DNA of 64,000 bases from JAKAGZ01 sp963772675 (GCA_963772675.1 CAVYYF010000005.1:434001-498000); one strand, 5' to 3'; positions 38,540 to 49,312 are shown, numbered from the stretch's first letter. Translations and numbers: made by a program. The notes: a model not told the origin generated them from the sequence alone.

Positions 38540-41353
38540 TTATCTTTTCTTTACCGGTCTTCCGCTTGCTTTCTTTTTTGCAGGTCTTTTTGCTTTGACC
38601 GTTTTCGTTTTGCCTTTTTTATTAGTGCTCATTTCAGTCACTACCGCACGTGCAGCTGCCAATCTTGCAATTGGAACTCTGAAAGGTGAACAACTTACAT
38701 AATTTAATCCTGTCCTGTGACAAAATTCAACGGAAGAAGGTTCACCGCCGTGCTCGCCGCAAATTCCGACTTTTAGATCTGCTCTTACAGAACGACCCTT
38801 ACTCGTACCCATTTCCACAAGCTGGCCAACACCTGATTGGTCGATAGCTTCAAACGGATCGTTCGGTAGAATGTCATTCTGAACATAAAGCGGCAGGAAT
38901 TTACCGGCATCATCTCTCGACAATCCGAATGTTGTCTGCGTGAGATCGTTTGTTCCGAAGCTGAAGAACTCAGCTTTTTGTGCAATTTGATCAGCAGTTA
39001 AAGCTGCACGCGGAAGTTCTATCATTGTCCCTACAAGATAATTTAATTTTGTTCCTTTTTCTTCCAACACCTCTTTTGCAACTCTTCTCACAATTTCTTC
39101 CTGAAGTTTAAACTCATTTACGTGCCCAACTAAAGGAATCATTATTTCCGGTTTAACCTTTATACCTTTTGCAGCAACGTCACATGCTGCCTCGATAATT
39201 GCTCGTGCCTGCATCTCTGTAATTTCAGGATAAAGGATTCCGAGACGGCAGCCTCTGAATCCAAGCATAGGATTAAATTCATGAAGACTTGCTATTTTTT
39301 CATTCAACTTATCGACTGAAATGTTTAGCGCTGATGCAAGTTCTCTTATTTCTTTTTCTTCGTGAGGAAGAAATTCGTGCAGAGGTGGATCGAGAGTCCT
39401 GATAGTTACAGGGTATCCGTTCATAGCTTCAAATATTCCGGCAAAGTCTTCTCTCTGCAATGGCAAAAGTTCACCAAGAGCTCTTTTCCTTTCTTCAACG
39501 GAATCGGAAACTATCATTTTTCTTACAGACATAATCCTATCACCGCCGAAAAACATATGCTCGGTTCTGCAAAGACCAATTCCTTCTGCACCAAAAGCAA
39601 TTGCATTTGAAGCCTGATCCGGCTGGTCTGCATTTGTTCTTACATTCATTGTTCTCAGCTTGTCAGCCCAGCTCATTAAGCTTGCGTAAGTCTGGTAAAC
39701 TGATGAATCTTTCGGATCTAAAGTTTTTGAAATAAGAACCTGAATTACCTCTGAAGGTTTAGTCTCGATTTTACCCTGGATAACCTCTCCGGTTGTTCCG
39801 TCGATTGAGATGTAATCTCCTTCTCTTACAACCAGACCTTCTTTTCCCTCGACAGCAATTGTTCTGTCACGGTAATTAATTTTTAATGAACCGCATCCTG
39901 CAACACAAACTTTTCCCATTTGTCTTGCTACGAGCGCTGCGTGGGAAGTCATTCCTCCTCTTGCTGTGAGAATTCCTTCCGAGGCATCCATTCCTTTTAT
40001 ATCTTCCGGTGAAGTTTCAATTCTTACAAGGATTACTTTTTCACCGCGCGCGGCCATTTCTTCTGCATCCTGCGCGCTGAGAGCAACTTTACCTGAAGCG
40101 GCACCCGGGCCGGCGTTCAATCCTTTCGCTAAAAGTCTTCCTTCGTCAACTGCGTTGTGCTTCTGATCCATATCGAATATTGGTCTTAACAACTGGTTTA
40201 ACTGGTTTGGTTCAATCCTGAGAATGGCGTCTTCTTTAGAAATCAATCTTTCTTTTACCATATCAACAGCCATTTTAATCGCTGCGAATCCGGTTCTCTT
40301 TCCGACACGGCACTGAAGCATCCAGAGTTTGCCCTGCTGAATAGTGAACTCTATATCCATCATATCTTTGTAGTGTTTCTCAAGATTTTTCCTGATGGTT
40401 TCAAGCTGCTTGTAAATTTTCGGATCATCTTCCTGTAGTTTTGCAATCGGAAGGGGGGTACGTGTACCGGCAACAACGTCTTCGCCCTGTGCATTGAAAA
40501 GATATTCACCATAAAATTTATTTTCACCGGCAGCGGGGTCGCGGGTAAAAGCAACGCCGGTACCTGAATCTTCTCCCATATTTCCGAACACCATTGACTG
40601 AACGTTAACAGCAGTTCCCCAGCTTGCGGGTATTGCATTAAGTCTGCGGTAAACTATTGCTCTGTCATTCATCCATGAACCAAATACAGCGCCGATTGCT
40701 CCCCATAATTGTTCCATCGGGTTATCAGGGAAATCGTTTCCTGTTTTTTCTTTAATAGCTGCTTTAAATTCGCTGACTAATTCTTTCAGGTGGTCAGCAG
40801 TTAATTCAGTATCTAATTTAAAACCATTTTCTTCTTTCTTCTTGTCAAGAATTACCTCGAAAGGATCTTCTTCATGTTTGTCTACGGGTTTTAATCCGAG
40901 AACGACATCACCATACATCTGCACGAATCTTCTGTAAGAATCATAAGCAAAGCGGGGATTATTTGTTTTTTCAATCAATCCCAGAACGGTTGTATCATTC
41001 AATCCGAGGTTTAATATTGTATCCATCATTCCCGGCATAGAAGCTCTTGCACCGCTTCGAACTGAAACGAGCAAAGGATTTTTCTTTTCGCCGAATTTTG
41101 CTTTCATACTTGATTCAACTTTTTTTAGGGCTTTAAGAACCTGTGCTTTTAATTCTCTTGGATATTTGTTTTTATTATCATAGAAATAGGTACAGACTTC
41201 AGTTGTAATTGTGAACCCTGAAGGTACGGGCATTCCGATATTTACCATCTCGGCGAGGTTAGCACCTTTTCCACCAAGCAATGCTTTCATTTCTGATTTT
41301 CCGTCAGCTTTCTTGTCTCCGAAGTAGTAGACATATTTGTGAATCTTAGCCAT
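38540..41353 (-). CDS. ppdK: Pyruvate, phosphate dikinase with a polybasic C-terminal tail
   Basis: 937 residues; interconverts pyruvate and phosphoenolpyruvate with ATP and phosphate. The N-terminal ATP-grasp domain has LLGGKGANLAEMVNIGMPVP and GARASMPGMMDTILNLG; the phosphohistidine is in TARGGMTSHAALVARQMGK (about 455-475); the PEP-binding barrel has ICRTEHMFF-type (GLCRTEHMFF), RTLDPPLHEFLP and VGICGEHGGEPSSVEF with the catalytic Cys. The family ends near here (ARLAAARAVV), but this protein adds about 30 residues of almost only Lys, Arg, Ala and Thr (KKGKTKTVKAKRP, KKKASGRPVKKR). Such a tail is not part of the enzyme fold. Confidence 0.97.
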   Translation of the reverse strand: MAKIHKYVYYFGDKKADGKSEMKALLGGKGANLAEMVNIGMPVPSGFTITTEVCTYFYDNKNKYPRELKAQVLKALKKVESSMKAKFGEKKNPLLVSVRSGARASMPGMMDTILNLGLNDTTVLGLIEKTNNPRFAYDSYRRFVQMYGDVVLGLKPVDKHEEDPFEVILDKKKEENGFKLDTELTADHLKELVSEFKAAIKEKTGNDFPDNPMEQLWGAIGAVFGSWMNDRAIVYRRLNAIPASWGTAVNVQSMVFGNMGEDSGTGVAFTRDPAAGENKFYGEYLFNAQGEDVVAGTRTPLPIAKLQEDDPKIYKQLETIRKNLEKHYKDMMDIEFTIQQGKLWMLQCRVGKRTGFAAIKMAVDMVKERLISKEDAILRIEPNQLNQLLRPIFDMDQKHNAVDEGRLLAKGLNAGPGAASGKVALSAQDAEEMAARGEKVILVRIETSPEDIKGMDASEGILTARGGMTSHAALVARQMGKVCVAGCGSLKINYRDRTIAVEGKEGLVVREGDYISIDGTTGEVIQGKIETKPSEVIQVLISKTLDPKDSSVYQTYASLMSWADKLRTMNVRTNADQPDQASNAIAFGAEGIGLCRTEHMFFGGDRIMSVRKMIVSDSVEERKRALGELLPLQREDFAGIFEAMNGYPVTIRTLDPPLHEFLPHEEKEIRELASALNISVDKLNEKIASLHEFNPMLGFRGCRLGILYPEITEMQARAIIEAACDVAAKGIKVKPEIMIPLVGHVNEFKLQEEIVRRVAKEVLEEKGTKLNYLVGTMIELPRAALTADQIAQKAEFFSFGTNDLTQTTFGLSRDDAGKFLPLYVQNDILPNDPFEAIDQSGVGQLVEMGTSKGRSVRADLKVGICGEHGGEPSSVEFCHRTGLNYVSCSPFRVPIARLAAARAVVTEMSTNKKGKTKTVKAKRPAKKKASGRPVKKR

Positions 41354-41391
41354 TTTCTTCTCTCCTCTTTATATTTGGTTTTCGATAAAGT

Positions 41392-42435
41392 TTATGTAAT
41401 GTTTCCAATTATATATTTTTTGAATTTATTTTCATCATCCATTGCAAGCTGTATTTTCAGGTAAAAAATATCTATGTCGTCAAGTTCCTTTGAAAATTTA
41501 GTTAGCTTTACAGCATCTTTCTCAGTTGTGACTACTGAATGTGAATTTGTTGAATAAAACTCTCTCCTGATTTTCTGAATTTCTTTTAAAGTATAATTTT
41601 TATGGTCTGAAAATATCATCTGATTCTGTGTATCAACTTTTGTTTGTTTTAAGGCGTTAATAAAAGAAAAAGGATTTGCAATTCCTGAAACCACCAGGCT
41701 TTTTTGTCCTTCAAATTCTTCTATCTTATATTCAACGTTTCTTTTTATGTCAATGAACCCTAATGCATAGTAATATGCGTTAAATATTTTTTTGCTCTCA
41801 GAATATTTTATAAGCGATTTCGGTAGAGCCTCCTTTTCAGAAAATTTTCTGTTTATGATAATTGCATCAGCACGTTCGATAGACTTAAAATTTTCTCTCA
41901 TAAATCCAGCAGGCAAAAGATTCTGATTTAGGAAGTCCGGTTCATTTAAGAATTTCTGTTCACAAATCACCAAATCTATATCTCGATGGATCCACCTGTG
42001 CTGAAACGCATCATCCAAAATAATTGTGTTTACACCCGTATCTTCGATCAATTTTTTTGCTCCGCATACCCGGTTTTCACAAACAGCAGCCGGAACTTTA
42101 CATTCTTTTGCAGTATGGAATATTTCATCGCCGCACTGATCAACAGTTGTTAATATATTTTTATTATCTGCAACCAGTACATAACCGGAAGATTTCCTTC
42201 CGTAACCACGGCTAAGTACTCCAATTTTTCTGTTTTCATTTTTTAACAGGTTCGTTAGATAAATAACAGTTGGTGTTTTTCCTGATCCGCCGACTGTAAT
42301 ATTTCCAATAGAAATTACTTTAGCATCAACCTTCCTTGATTTAAATATTTCTTTGTCAAAGAGCCAGTTCCTGATATTGACTATTACAGCATAAAGAGGA
42401 ACCAAGGGGTATAATATGATCTTTAATAACGTCAT
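41392..42435 (-). CDS. lpxK: Tetraacyldisaccharide 4'-kinase
   Basis: 347-residue membrane-associated kinase phosphorylating the lipid A disaccharide. The P-loop lies in ISIGNITVGGSGKTPTVIYL (about residues 42-61), GVLSRGYGRKSSGY follows, and ILDDAFQHRWIHRDIDLVIC holds the catalytic Asp-Asp-x-x-Gln-His motif. One N-terminal membrane helix (about 5-22). The start overlaps the acyltransferase gene by four bases, and lpxB lies just ahead of that, so three lipid A genes form one operon. Confidence 0.96.
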   Translation of the reverse strand: MTLLKIILYPLVPLYAVIVNIRNWLFDKEIFKSRKVDAKVISIGNITVGGSGKTPTVIYLTNLLKNENRKIGVLSRGYGRKSSGYVLVADNKNILTTVDQCGDEIFHTAKECKVPAAVCENRVCGAKKLIEDTGVNTIILDDAFQHRWIHRDIDLVICEQKFLNEPDFLNQNLLPAGFMRENFKSIERADAIIINRKFSEKEALPKSLIKYSESKKIFNAYYYALGFIDIKRNVEYKIEEFEGQKSLVVSGIANPFSFINALKQTKVDTQNQMIFSDHKNYTLKEIQKIRREFYSTNSHSVVTTEKDAVKLTKFSKELDDIDIFYLKIQLAMDDENKFKKYIIGNIT

Positions 42436-43097
42436 ACTTTTAAGCCGTTTTCTGCTTCTTCCTGCAATTGATTCAGTTTAACTTCACAATTAATAATAAC
42501 CTGTGAAGTTTCCTCATAAGAAAGCTCCTTGTCGACATAAATCGGATCAGAATAAATCAAATTAGCTTTTGTAAAGAATTTTGGTACAGAGAACATATCC
42601 CAGCTATTTAATGATTTTTTGTTTTTTATTCCAACCCCGATCAGAATAAGCGGCAGACCGCTTTTCTTTGCTGCAATAACAGCTCCTGCCTTTAATTTAT
42701 GTCTTGGTCCCCTGGGTCCATCCGGAGTGATCGTAATAGAATTTTTGTTCTTTCCATAATCGACCATAATTCCCAATGCAACATCGCCGCCGGTTGAACT
42801 TGATCCGCGAATAACACCATATTTCCAGTTTTTCAGAACACGTGCAAGGAGATCGCCATCTTTGCTTTTGCTTATAAGTGCTATCATTTTTTTCCCGCGG
42901 TGGATATACCATGGCAAAAGCATTGAACCGTGCCAGAACGCAAGCACATAATTTTTATTTGCTTTTTCCAGTTCATCAATCACAATTTTATTTTTTTCTG
43001 TGATTCGCAAAGTTTTACAAAGAACATTTACAGAATGGACTAATACAAAATGGCCGATAAATCTCAAACTATTCTGCTTAACTTTTCTAAGTTTCAT
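42432..43097 (-). CDS. DUF374/lysophospholipid acyltransferase-family protein
   Basis: 221 residues with VLAFWHGSMLLPWYIHRGKK (the H-x4-D-type acyltransferase motif region, here HGSMLL), ALISKSKDGDLLARVLKNWK, VIRGSSSTGGDVALGIMVDY, TITPDGPRGPRHKLKAGAV and KSGLPLILIGVG. These are the marks of the DUF374 family, related to lysophospholipid and lipid A acyltransferases. It is embedded between lpxB and lpxK with overlaps on both sides. This suggests it adds a secondary acyl chain, or acts on the Kdo-lipid A intermediate, at the inner membrane; the step is inferred from position. Confidence 0.88.
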   Translation of the reverse strand: MKLRKVKQNSLRFIGHFVLVHSVNVLCKTLRITEKNKIVIDELEKANKNYVLAFWHGSMLLPWYIHRGKKMIALISKSKDGDLLARVLKNWKYGVIRGSSSTGGDVALGIMVDYGKNKNSITITPDGPRGPRHKLKAGAVIAAKKSGLPLILIGVGIKNKKSLNSWDMFSVPKFFTKANLIYSDPIYVDKELSYEETSQVIINCEVKLNQLQEEAENGLKV

Positions 43098-44226
43098 TCA
43101 TTATTTTGTAAATTGATTCAGCAGCTTTACCTGAGGCGCCTTCAGCACCAAGTCTTTCTTTTATCAATCCAAATTTATTTTTAATTGTTTCATATAAATC
43201 TTTATCAGATAAAATTCTTTTACATTCCTTATAAATCATTTCCTCAGAAACCTGGTCCTGAATTAATTCAGGGACTACTCTTTCTCCTGAAATAATATTC
43301 GCCATTCCAATGTGATCAACTTTTACCAGTGCTTTACCGATCCAGTAAGTTGGTCTGCTTGTTTTATAAACAATTACCATCGGTAACTGAAACAACCCGG
43401 CTTCAAGTGTTGATGTCCCTGATTTTACAATTCCGAATTTTGAATTTTTCAGTAGGTTATAAGTATCATCTTTTATTACCTTAACATCTTTAATATCAGT
43501 GAGCTCATTAAATATATTCTTTTCAATATTTGAAGAACAAGCTGTAACAACCTGTAAATTGAATTCTTCGGCAAGTTTTAAGGCCGCTTTGATTACTTCC
43601 GGGAATATATGTTTTACTTCCTGTTCTCTGCTCCCGGGTAGTATCAACAGAATTTCTTTATTCTTATTGAGGTTATATTTTTCAAAGAGTTTTTCCTTTG
43701 AAAGGAAGCCATAATCTCTTAATCTTTCCAATAGCGGATGACCAACAAATTCCACATTAATATTATGATCACTGTAGAGTTTTTCTTCAAAAGGAAAAAC
43801 CACCAGCATTTTGTTGACTAACTTTTTTATCTTATTGATTCTTCCACCACCCCAAGCCCATATTTGTGGTGAAATGTAGTAAATGATCCTTACATTCAGC
43901 ACTTTTAATTTTTTAGCAATGCTGAGATTGAATCCGGGATAATCAATAAGAACAACAGTATTAATGTTTTCTGTTTTAATTAAATCAAGTAATTCCTTCT
44001 GAACCTTTTTGATAAAAGGAATATGCCTGATGACTTCAGCAAAGCCAAGGAATGCCATTCTGTTAATATGATAACTCAACTGCATTCCGGCTTCCTGCAT
44101 TTTATCACCGCCAATACCGAAAATATTAATTTCGGGGTCGAGTTTTTTCAGTTTTTTTATCAAAGATGCGCCGTGTAGATCACCTGAGATCTCTCCGGCA
44201 ATTATCATTAAATTTTTATTTGTCAT
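43087..44226 (-). CDS. lpxB: Lipid-A-disaccharide synthase
   Basis: 379-residue GT19 enzyme joining UDP-diacylglucosamine and lipid X. Typical motifs: MIIAGEISGDLHGASLIKKL, IFGIGGDKMQEAGMQL, VVLIDYPGFNLSIAKKL, IRIIYYISPQIWAWGGGRI-type (IIYYISPQIWAWGGGRI), FVGHPLLERL, LLILPGSREQEVKHIFPEV and IVKSGTSTLEAGLFQLPMVI. The length fits the family. It is the first gene of the lpxB-acyltransferase-lpxK group and overlaps the next gene by 11 bases. Confidence 0.97.
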   Translation of the reverse strand: MTNKNLMIIAGEISGDLHGASLIKKLKKLDPEINIFGIGGDKMQEAGMQLSYHINRMAFLGFAEVIRHIPFIKKVQKELLDLIKTENINTVVLIDYPGFNLSIAKKLKVLNVRIIYYISPQIWAWGGGRINKIKKLVNKMLVVFPFEEKLYSDHNINVEFVGHPLLERLRDYGFLSKEKLFEKYNLNKNKEILLILPGSREQEVKHIFPEVIKAALKLAEEFNLQVVTACSSNIEKNIFNELTDIKDVKVIKDDTYNLLKNSKFGIVKSGTSTLEAGLFQLPMVIVYKTSRPTYWIGKALVKVDHIGMANIISGERVVPELIQDQVSEEMIYKECKRILSDKDLYETIKNKFGLIKERLGAEGASGKAAESIYKIMNET

Positions 44227-44268
44227 TTATTATTGGTTAATATTCACTTAAACCAATTATGTAAAATC

Positions 44269-44862
44269 TCAAAGTCTTTGAAGATACCATAAAAGAATAA
44301 TTGTAAAAGCTACAATTCCAAAAGCCTGCAGACTTCTTTTTTCGGATTTTAATCCTGCCTTAAAATTAAAAGGCGGCTGAACAGAATTTCCTGCTTTATA
44401 TTTTGTAAAACGGGGAAAAAATCTTGGCACATTTTTCAAATAATTTTCAAATTCTTGTCCAAATGTTTTTTTCAAATAATTTTCTTCTTCACTTACGATG
44501 AAGTTGTATTGAATGAAAAAGAAAATTAGTCCAGCAATCTGTAAATAAGGGAAAAGAGCAAAAGACATTAAACCAAGCCCTACATACATCAAAATATTCC
44601 CTACATAAAGAGGATTCCTGACTCTTGCAAAAGGTCCACTTACAATCAGAAAAGTTCCGCCGACATCCCCGGTCGTTCTTGTTTCGCTACCGGCCCAACT
44701 CACGCCCCACAGCCGTATTAATTCGCCACAGAGAGCAACCAAAAACCCGGCAAATATACTCCAGATATTTGCATTGATAAAAGCTATAGACAGTACAAGA
44801 AAGGGAATTGGAGTATAACTTCTGTATTTGAAGAATGCAGCAGATATTTCCGGTTTAGTCAT
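44269..44862 (-). CDS. Isoprenylcysteine carboxylmethyltransferase/PEMT-like membrane methyltransferase
   Basis: 197-residue membrane protein with four or five helices. The family signature lies in FLIVSGPFARVRNPLYVGNI (the R-H/N-P-x-Y SAM-binding segment), followed by LMYVGLGLM, and the second conserved part is VSEEENYLKKTFGQEFENYL with closing PRFFPRF. Members methylate lipids or small hydrophobic substrates; the substrate is unknown. It lies two bases after the HAD phosphatase gene, so the two are probably co-translated, and 42 bases ahead of lpxB. Confidence 0.85.
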   Translation of the reverse strand: MTKPEISAAFFKYRSYTPIPFLVLSIAFINANIWSIFAGFLVALCGELIRLWGVSWAGSETRTTGDVGGTFLIVSGPFARVRNPLYVGNILMYVGLGLMSFALFPYLQIAGLIFFFIQYNFIVSEEENYLKKTFGQEFENYLKNVPRFFPRFTKYKAGNSVQPPFNFKAGLKSEKRSLQAFGIVAFTIILLWYLQRL

Positions 44863-44864
44863 TC

Positions 44865-45587
44865 TTATCCTCTTAAATAAACTTCGCGTCTTTTAAGCGA
44901 AGCCTGGTGTCTTTTTTTTAATCTTTTCTTTGATCTTAGTTCATCAAGTTTTTTAATTATATCGTGGAAATTTTTGTATGGGAAATATGTGATTCTTTCT
45001 TTCTCACAAAATTTTAGCAAATCATCTTTTGCGAAAATGAAATCGCAAAACTCCGCCGTTTCCTTGTCCGATATTCCGTCACCGATATAAACAGTAAACT
45101 CTTCGTCAGCGCTGTGATTAATAATATGATTGTGCTTACAGTTTGCTGAACTTTTTGAATCCTCATCTAAATATGGGAAAACAGGAGTAAGGTTATTATT
45201 TCCATCTATCAATAACTTGTTTGAGTAATATTTCAAACCTTCGAGACTCTCTCTCTTAAAAATTTTATCGATGTAATAATCGAAGCCATCACTTAAAACA
45301 TAGTGCTCAATTTCGTTGTTATTACAATATTTTATGAAGTCATGAAAAGTCGGATCGATTTCAAACGATTCTATGTATTTATCAAACTTTTTAACATCAA
45401 GATTTTCTATGGAGTTACACAAAATAAGCCAGCATTCCTTTGCGGTAATATCGTCTTTGAAATATCGGTCAATTACGTCAGCAACTGCGGACGGCTCACC
45501 AAATTTTTCAAATATGGCTGAACCGACATCCACTTTGGTTATAGTCCCGTCAAAATCGATAAATATTTTAAATTCTTTTTCGTTCAT
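44865..45587 (-). CDS. MtnX-like HAD-IB phosphatase
   Basis: 240 residues of HAD superfamily subclass IB. The nucleophile motif is FIDFDGTITKVDVG (Asp-x-Asp) at about residues 8-21; motif II is in EHYVLSDGFDYYIDKIF; the Mg-binding motif is VYIGDGISDKETAEFCDFIF. The arrangement matches MtnX/HK-MTPenyl-1-P phosphatase and related phosphoserine-phosphatase-like enzymes. The C-terminal tail is basic (KKRLKKRHQASLKRR). No other methionine-salvage gene is nearby, so the substrate is open. Confidence 0.82.
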   Translation of the reverse strand: MNEKEFKIFIDFDGTITKVDVGSAIFEKFGEPSAVADVIDRYFKDDITAKECWLILCNSIENLDVKKFDKYIESFEIDPTFHDFIKYCNNNEIEHYVLSDGFDYYIDKIFKRESLEGLKYYSNKLLIDGNNNLTPVFPYLDEDSKSSANCKHNHIINHSADEEFTVYIGDGISDKETAEFCDFIFAKDDLLKFCEKERITYFPYKNFHDIIKKLDELRSKKRLKKRHQASLKRREVYLRG

Positions 45588-45716
45588 CTATCGTTGCTGT
45601 TTTTTCATCGTTTTGTTCAGCTTTAAACGTTTAGTCCCTATTCATATTTTCTTGCTTTGCAGATAGGAAGATTATTATTATCTCGTTTTACCGGCAGTAA
45701 TTTTCGAGCTAAAAAA

Positions 45717-48700
45717 TCATTGAGTAACAAAGTCGAAATCCTCATTAAATCGCACACTTACAAGTTTGGATATTCCTTCTTCCTGCATCGTTACGCCATA
45801 CAGAGTTTCTGCCGCCTCCATGGTTCGCTTGTTATGAGTAACAACAATGAACTGAGTATCCTTACTAAAGTCTTTTATAATTTTTGTAAAACGGTCAATA
45901 TTGGCATCATCAAGAGGTGCATCAATTTCGTCAAGGATACAGAAGGGGCTTGGCTTTACAAGATAGATTGCAAAAAGTAAAGCAATTGCTGTTAATGTTT
46001 TTTCCCCCCCGGAAAGAAGCTCGATTGATGTCGGGCGTTTGCCTTTTGGCTTGGCAATTATTTCAATCTTTGCTTCAAGCGGATCTGCGTTTTCTTCTAT
46101 TTTTAAATCAGCTTCATCTCCAGGATTAAATAGCCCCCGAAAGATATTTATGAAATTGTTTCTGATCTTTTCAAAAGTTTCAGAAAATTGTGTCTGCGCA
46201 GTTGTGTTAATTTCAGTAATAGTATTTACTACATCTTTTTCTGATTCAAGCAGATCGTTTCTCTGTTTGTTTAAAAATTCAAATCTCTCTTTTTCCTCTT
46301 CATACTCTGAATAGGCCAGCAGGTTTATAGGTCCCAGGTTTTTTACTTTTTGTTTTAATTCCTGAACTTCTCCAGTTCTTGTTTGGAAATCAAAAGTATC
46401 GAGATCATCAAAAGTTTTCTCTTCCAGCGTAATCGAATAATTTTCCTTTATATGCTCACGGAGATTATTTATTTTCATTCCTAATTCGCTTAATCTCATA
46501 TCAGAAGCATGAATTTCATCCGACAATGTCTCACGTTCTTTTCTGATTTTATTTTGTGCGGTTTCTTTTTCAGAAATCCCTGACTGAATGGATTTGTGTT
46601 TTTTATCTATTTCTGTTTCCTGCAATGTGAGGATATTCCTTTCTGCGGATATTCCATCATGTTCATTTTTAAGTTTTGTTAGTTCTTCTGAAATGGCAGC
46701 AGACTCCCCTGAACTTCTTACAATATCCTGCTCTCTTTTTAACACTGACTTTTCAAGATTCCCGATAGTTTCTTCGGCTCTTTTTATGGCATTTTCAGTG
46801 TTCCTTTTTTCGCCATGCAATCTTTCAAGTTCAAGGTTTAGCCTATTCTGATTAGAAACCGTTAAATTGTATTTTTGTTCGAAAGAATTAAAGTCTTCCT
46901 CCGATTGTCTCTTATCTTCGTCCGCTTTTGCTTTTTCATCTTTCAATGAATTTAGAAACTCTGTAGCGGCATTTCTTTCATTATCAGTTTTGTTTGACTC
47001 GTTAACCAGTTCTTTTATTTCCAGCCTTGCTTTTTCAATCTCATCATCCGCTTTTTGTCTTTCGTATTCAAATTGAGCGATTTGTTTTTCAACATTTGCC
47101 AGGTCATTCAATAACATTCTTTCATTTTCTGAAAGAATTTTTAAATCAATCTCATTGTGTCTGATCTCCGCTTCTTCGATACTGATTTTTAATTTGTTTA
47201 TTTCTTCTTCGCGTTTTGGAAACTCATTTTTTAAGTTTTCAAGGAGCTGCATTCTGCCGAATAAAGATTCGCTTAATTTCGGTTCGGAGCCGCTTTCAAC
47301 TACACCAGAATTATCAATATAATCGCCGGCTAATGTGGCAAAATTAAACTCGCCATATTTTTCCGAAAGCGAAAATGCGGTTTCCAGTGTATCGACAATT
47401 GCTGACTTATTTAGAATGAGGTCGAAATAACTTTTCCATTTAGAATCAGATTGAATCAGATCTTTAGCCCAGCCTTTGAACCCTGTTTCCTTTTGAAGTT
47501 TAGAGGCCCTGCGTTTTGAAACAACTTCTTTAATTTTATCAAGGAAACTGGCATTCTTCTTTTTAAAAGCGCAGGTACAAAAAAGGCTGCGCGTCCTGCC
47601 TCTTTTTCCTTAAGGTATTGAATCCCGCTCATGAGGTCATCTATCGTTTCAACCATTATATTGTTCAGGTTATTTTTCAAAGCGGCTTCAACGGAAAGTC
47701 TGTATTCATCGATTGTGCTGCCAATATGTGCAAGCAGCGATTTATTTCCCTTTGCCCATTCAGATGTTTCAACCAGTGTTTTGGCGCCCTTGGAAAGCCC
47801 TTCCAGGTTGTCGATAAGTGACTGAATAAAATTTATTTTATCTTTTATACTATTGACTATTCCCCGATCTTCATACTCTTTCGATTTAAGAGAGTTTAAT
47901 CTTTTTTCAAGGTCTTCTTTCTCTTTTTGTTTATGGGCATAATGGGTTTCGGCTTCAGCTAACTTGTTAGAAGTCTGAACTTTTTCCTGATCCAGTTCTT
48001 CCAGGTAACCAACTGTTTTTGCAATATTATTTGTCAGCGATTGAATTTTTTCATTCAATTTTTGAATAGCGATATTTTTTCCTTCGAGCTCTTTTTCAAC
48101 ATTTGCCAGATCGTTTTCTTTTGTAGTAATAACTTTAAATTTTTCAAGAAGCTCGTCAGATTTTGTCTTTAGATCACTTCTTTTTGCTTCAAGCTGATTT
48201 TTATAATTATCAACTTCTTCTTTTGAGGCTTGCAATTCTTTCTCTTTATCAGAAATGCTCTGAGTGAATTCAGTGATAGACCCGCCGCTGTTTTCTATAA
48301 ATACTTTTGCCTGCTTAAGCTGATTGCTTAATTCTTCAAGTTCCAGTTTATAACTATCAATGTTTGCCTGGAGTGATTTTTGTCTTTCTTCTGCTACAGA
48401 AATTTGTTTTTGTGAATTGTAAACTTTAGCAGTTTGTACTTTTACCTCTTCACGTTTGTTCTTCAACTCATTTTCAGTCTCTGCTAATTCTGTTTTTATT
48501 GAGGCAATTTCATCCTCAAGCTTAGAAATATCAGATTCAAGGGATAACTTTCTATTAAAATTTTCTTCTTTGGCAATTTTAAATTCTTCTTTTTGTTTGT
48601 TGAAAAGCGTGAGCTCTCTTTCAGCAAGATCAATTTCAAGCTCTCTTAACTGGGTCGAAATCCTATTGTATCTGTCGGCTTTTTTGGCTTGTCGTTCAAG

Positions 48701-49312
48701 TGAGTTAACTTTCTTCTCAACTTCTGTTACAATGTCATTAACTCTTGTTAAATCACTTCTGACTTCATCAAGTTTTCGTAGTGCCAGCCTTCTTCGTAAT
48801 TTGTATTTATTAACTCCGGCAGCCTCTTCGAACATTACTCTTCTTTCTTCAGCTTTGCTGCTCAGGATCGTTTCGATCATTTTCAATTCGATAACAGAAT
48901 AGGCATTAGACCCGATTCCTGTATCCATGAAAAGATTGGTAATGTCTTTTAGTCGGCATAGATTTTTGTTGAGCAGGTATTCGCTTTCACCTGATCTGAA
49001 TATCCTTCTTGTAATTACTACTTCGGAATATTCTGTGGGTAGAATCCCTTTTGTATTTTGAATAGTCAGTGAAACTTCAGCCATACCCATTGGCTTTCTA
49101 TTAGAAGTACCATTGAAGATAACGTTCTCCATTTTATCGCTTCTCAGGGCGCTGCTTCTTTGTTCGCCAAGACACCATCTTATTGAGTCAACAATATTCG
49201 TTTTTCCGCAACCGTTCGGCCCAACGATGGATGTAACCCCTTCGTTAAAATTAACAATGGTCTTTTGCGAAAAAGATTTGAAGCCTAATATTTCAAGTCT
49301 TGATAAATACAA
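45717..49312 (-). CDS. smc: Chromosome segregation protein SMC, one frameshift at the hinge
   Basis: Condensin ATPase that organises and segregates the chromosome. The N-terminal head has Walker A in TSIVGPNGCGKTNIVDSIRW (about residues 27-46). Long coiled coils follow to about 490 and again from about 690 to 1000, and the C-terminal head has ELLSGGEKTLTAIALLFA (signature) and CILDEIDAPLDDANIDRF (Walker B). The reading is broken near 47570 in the hinge: FVPALLK should continue into KNASFLDKIKEVVSKR. Adding one A to the A-run there restores 1198 residues, the usual size. The whole intervening stretch down to the next frame is conserved hinge sequence (SDSKWKSYFDLILNKSAIVD). A sequencing error is far more likely than loss of SMC. 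Confidence 0.96.
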
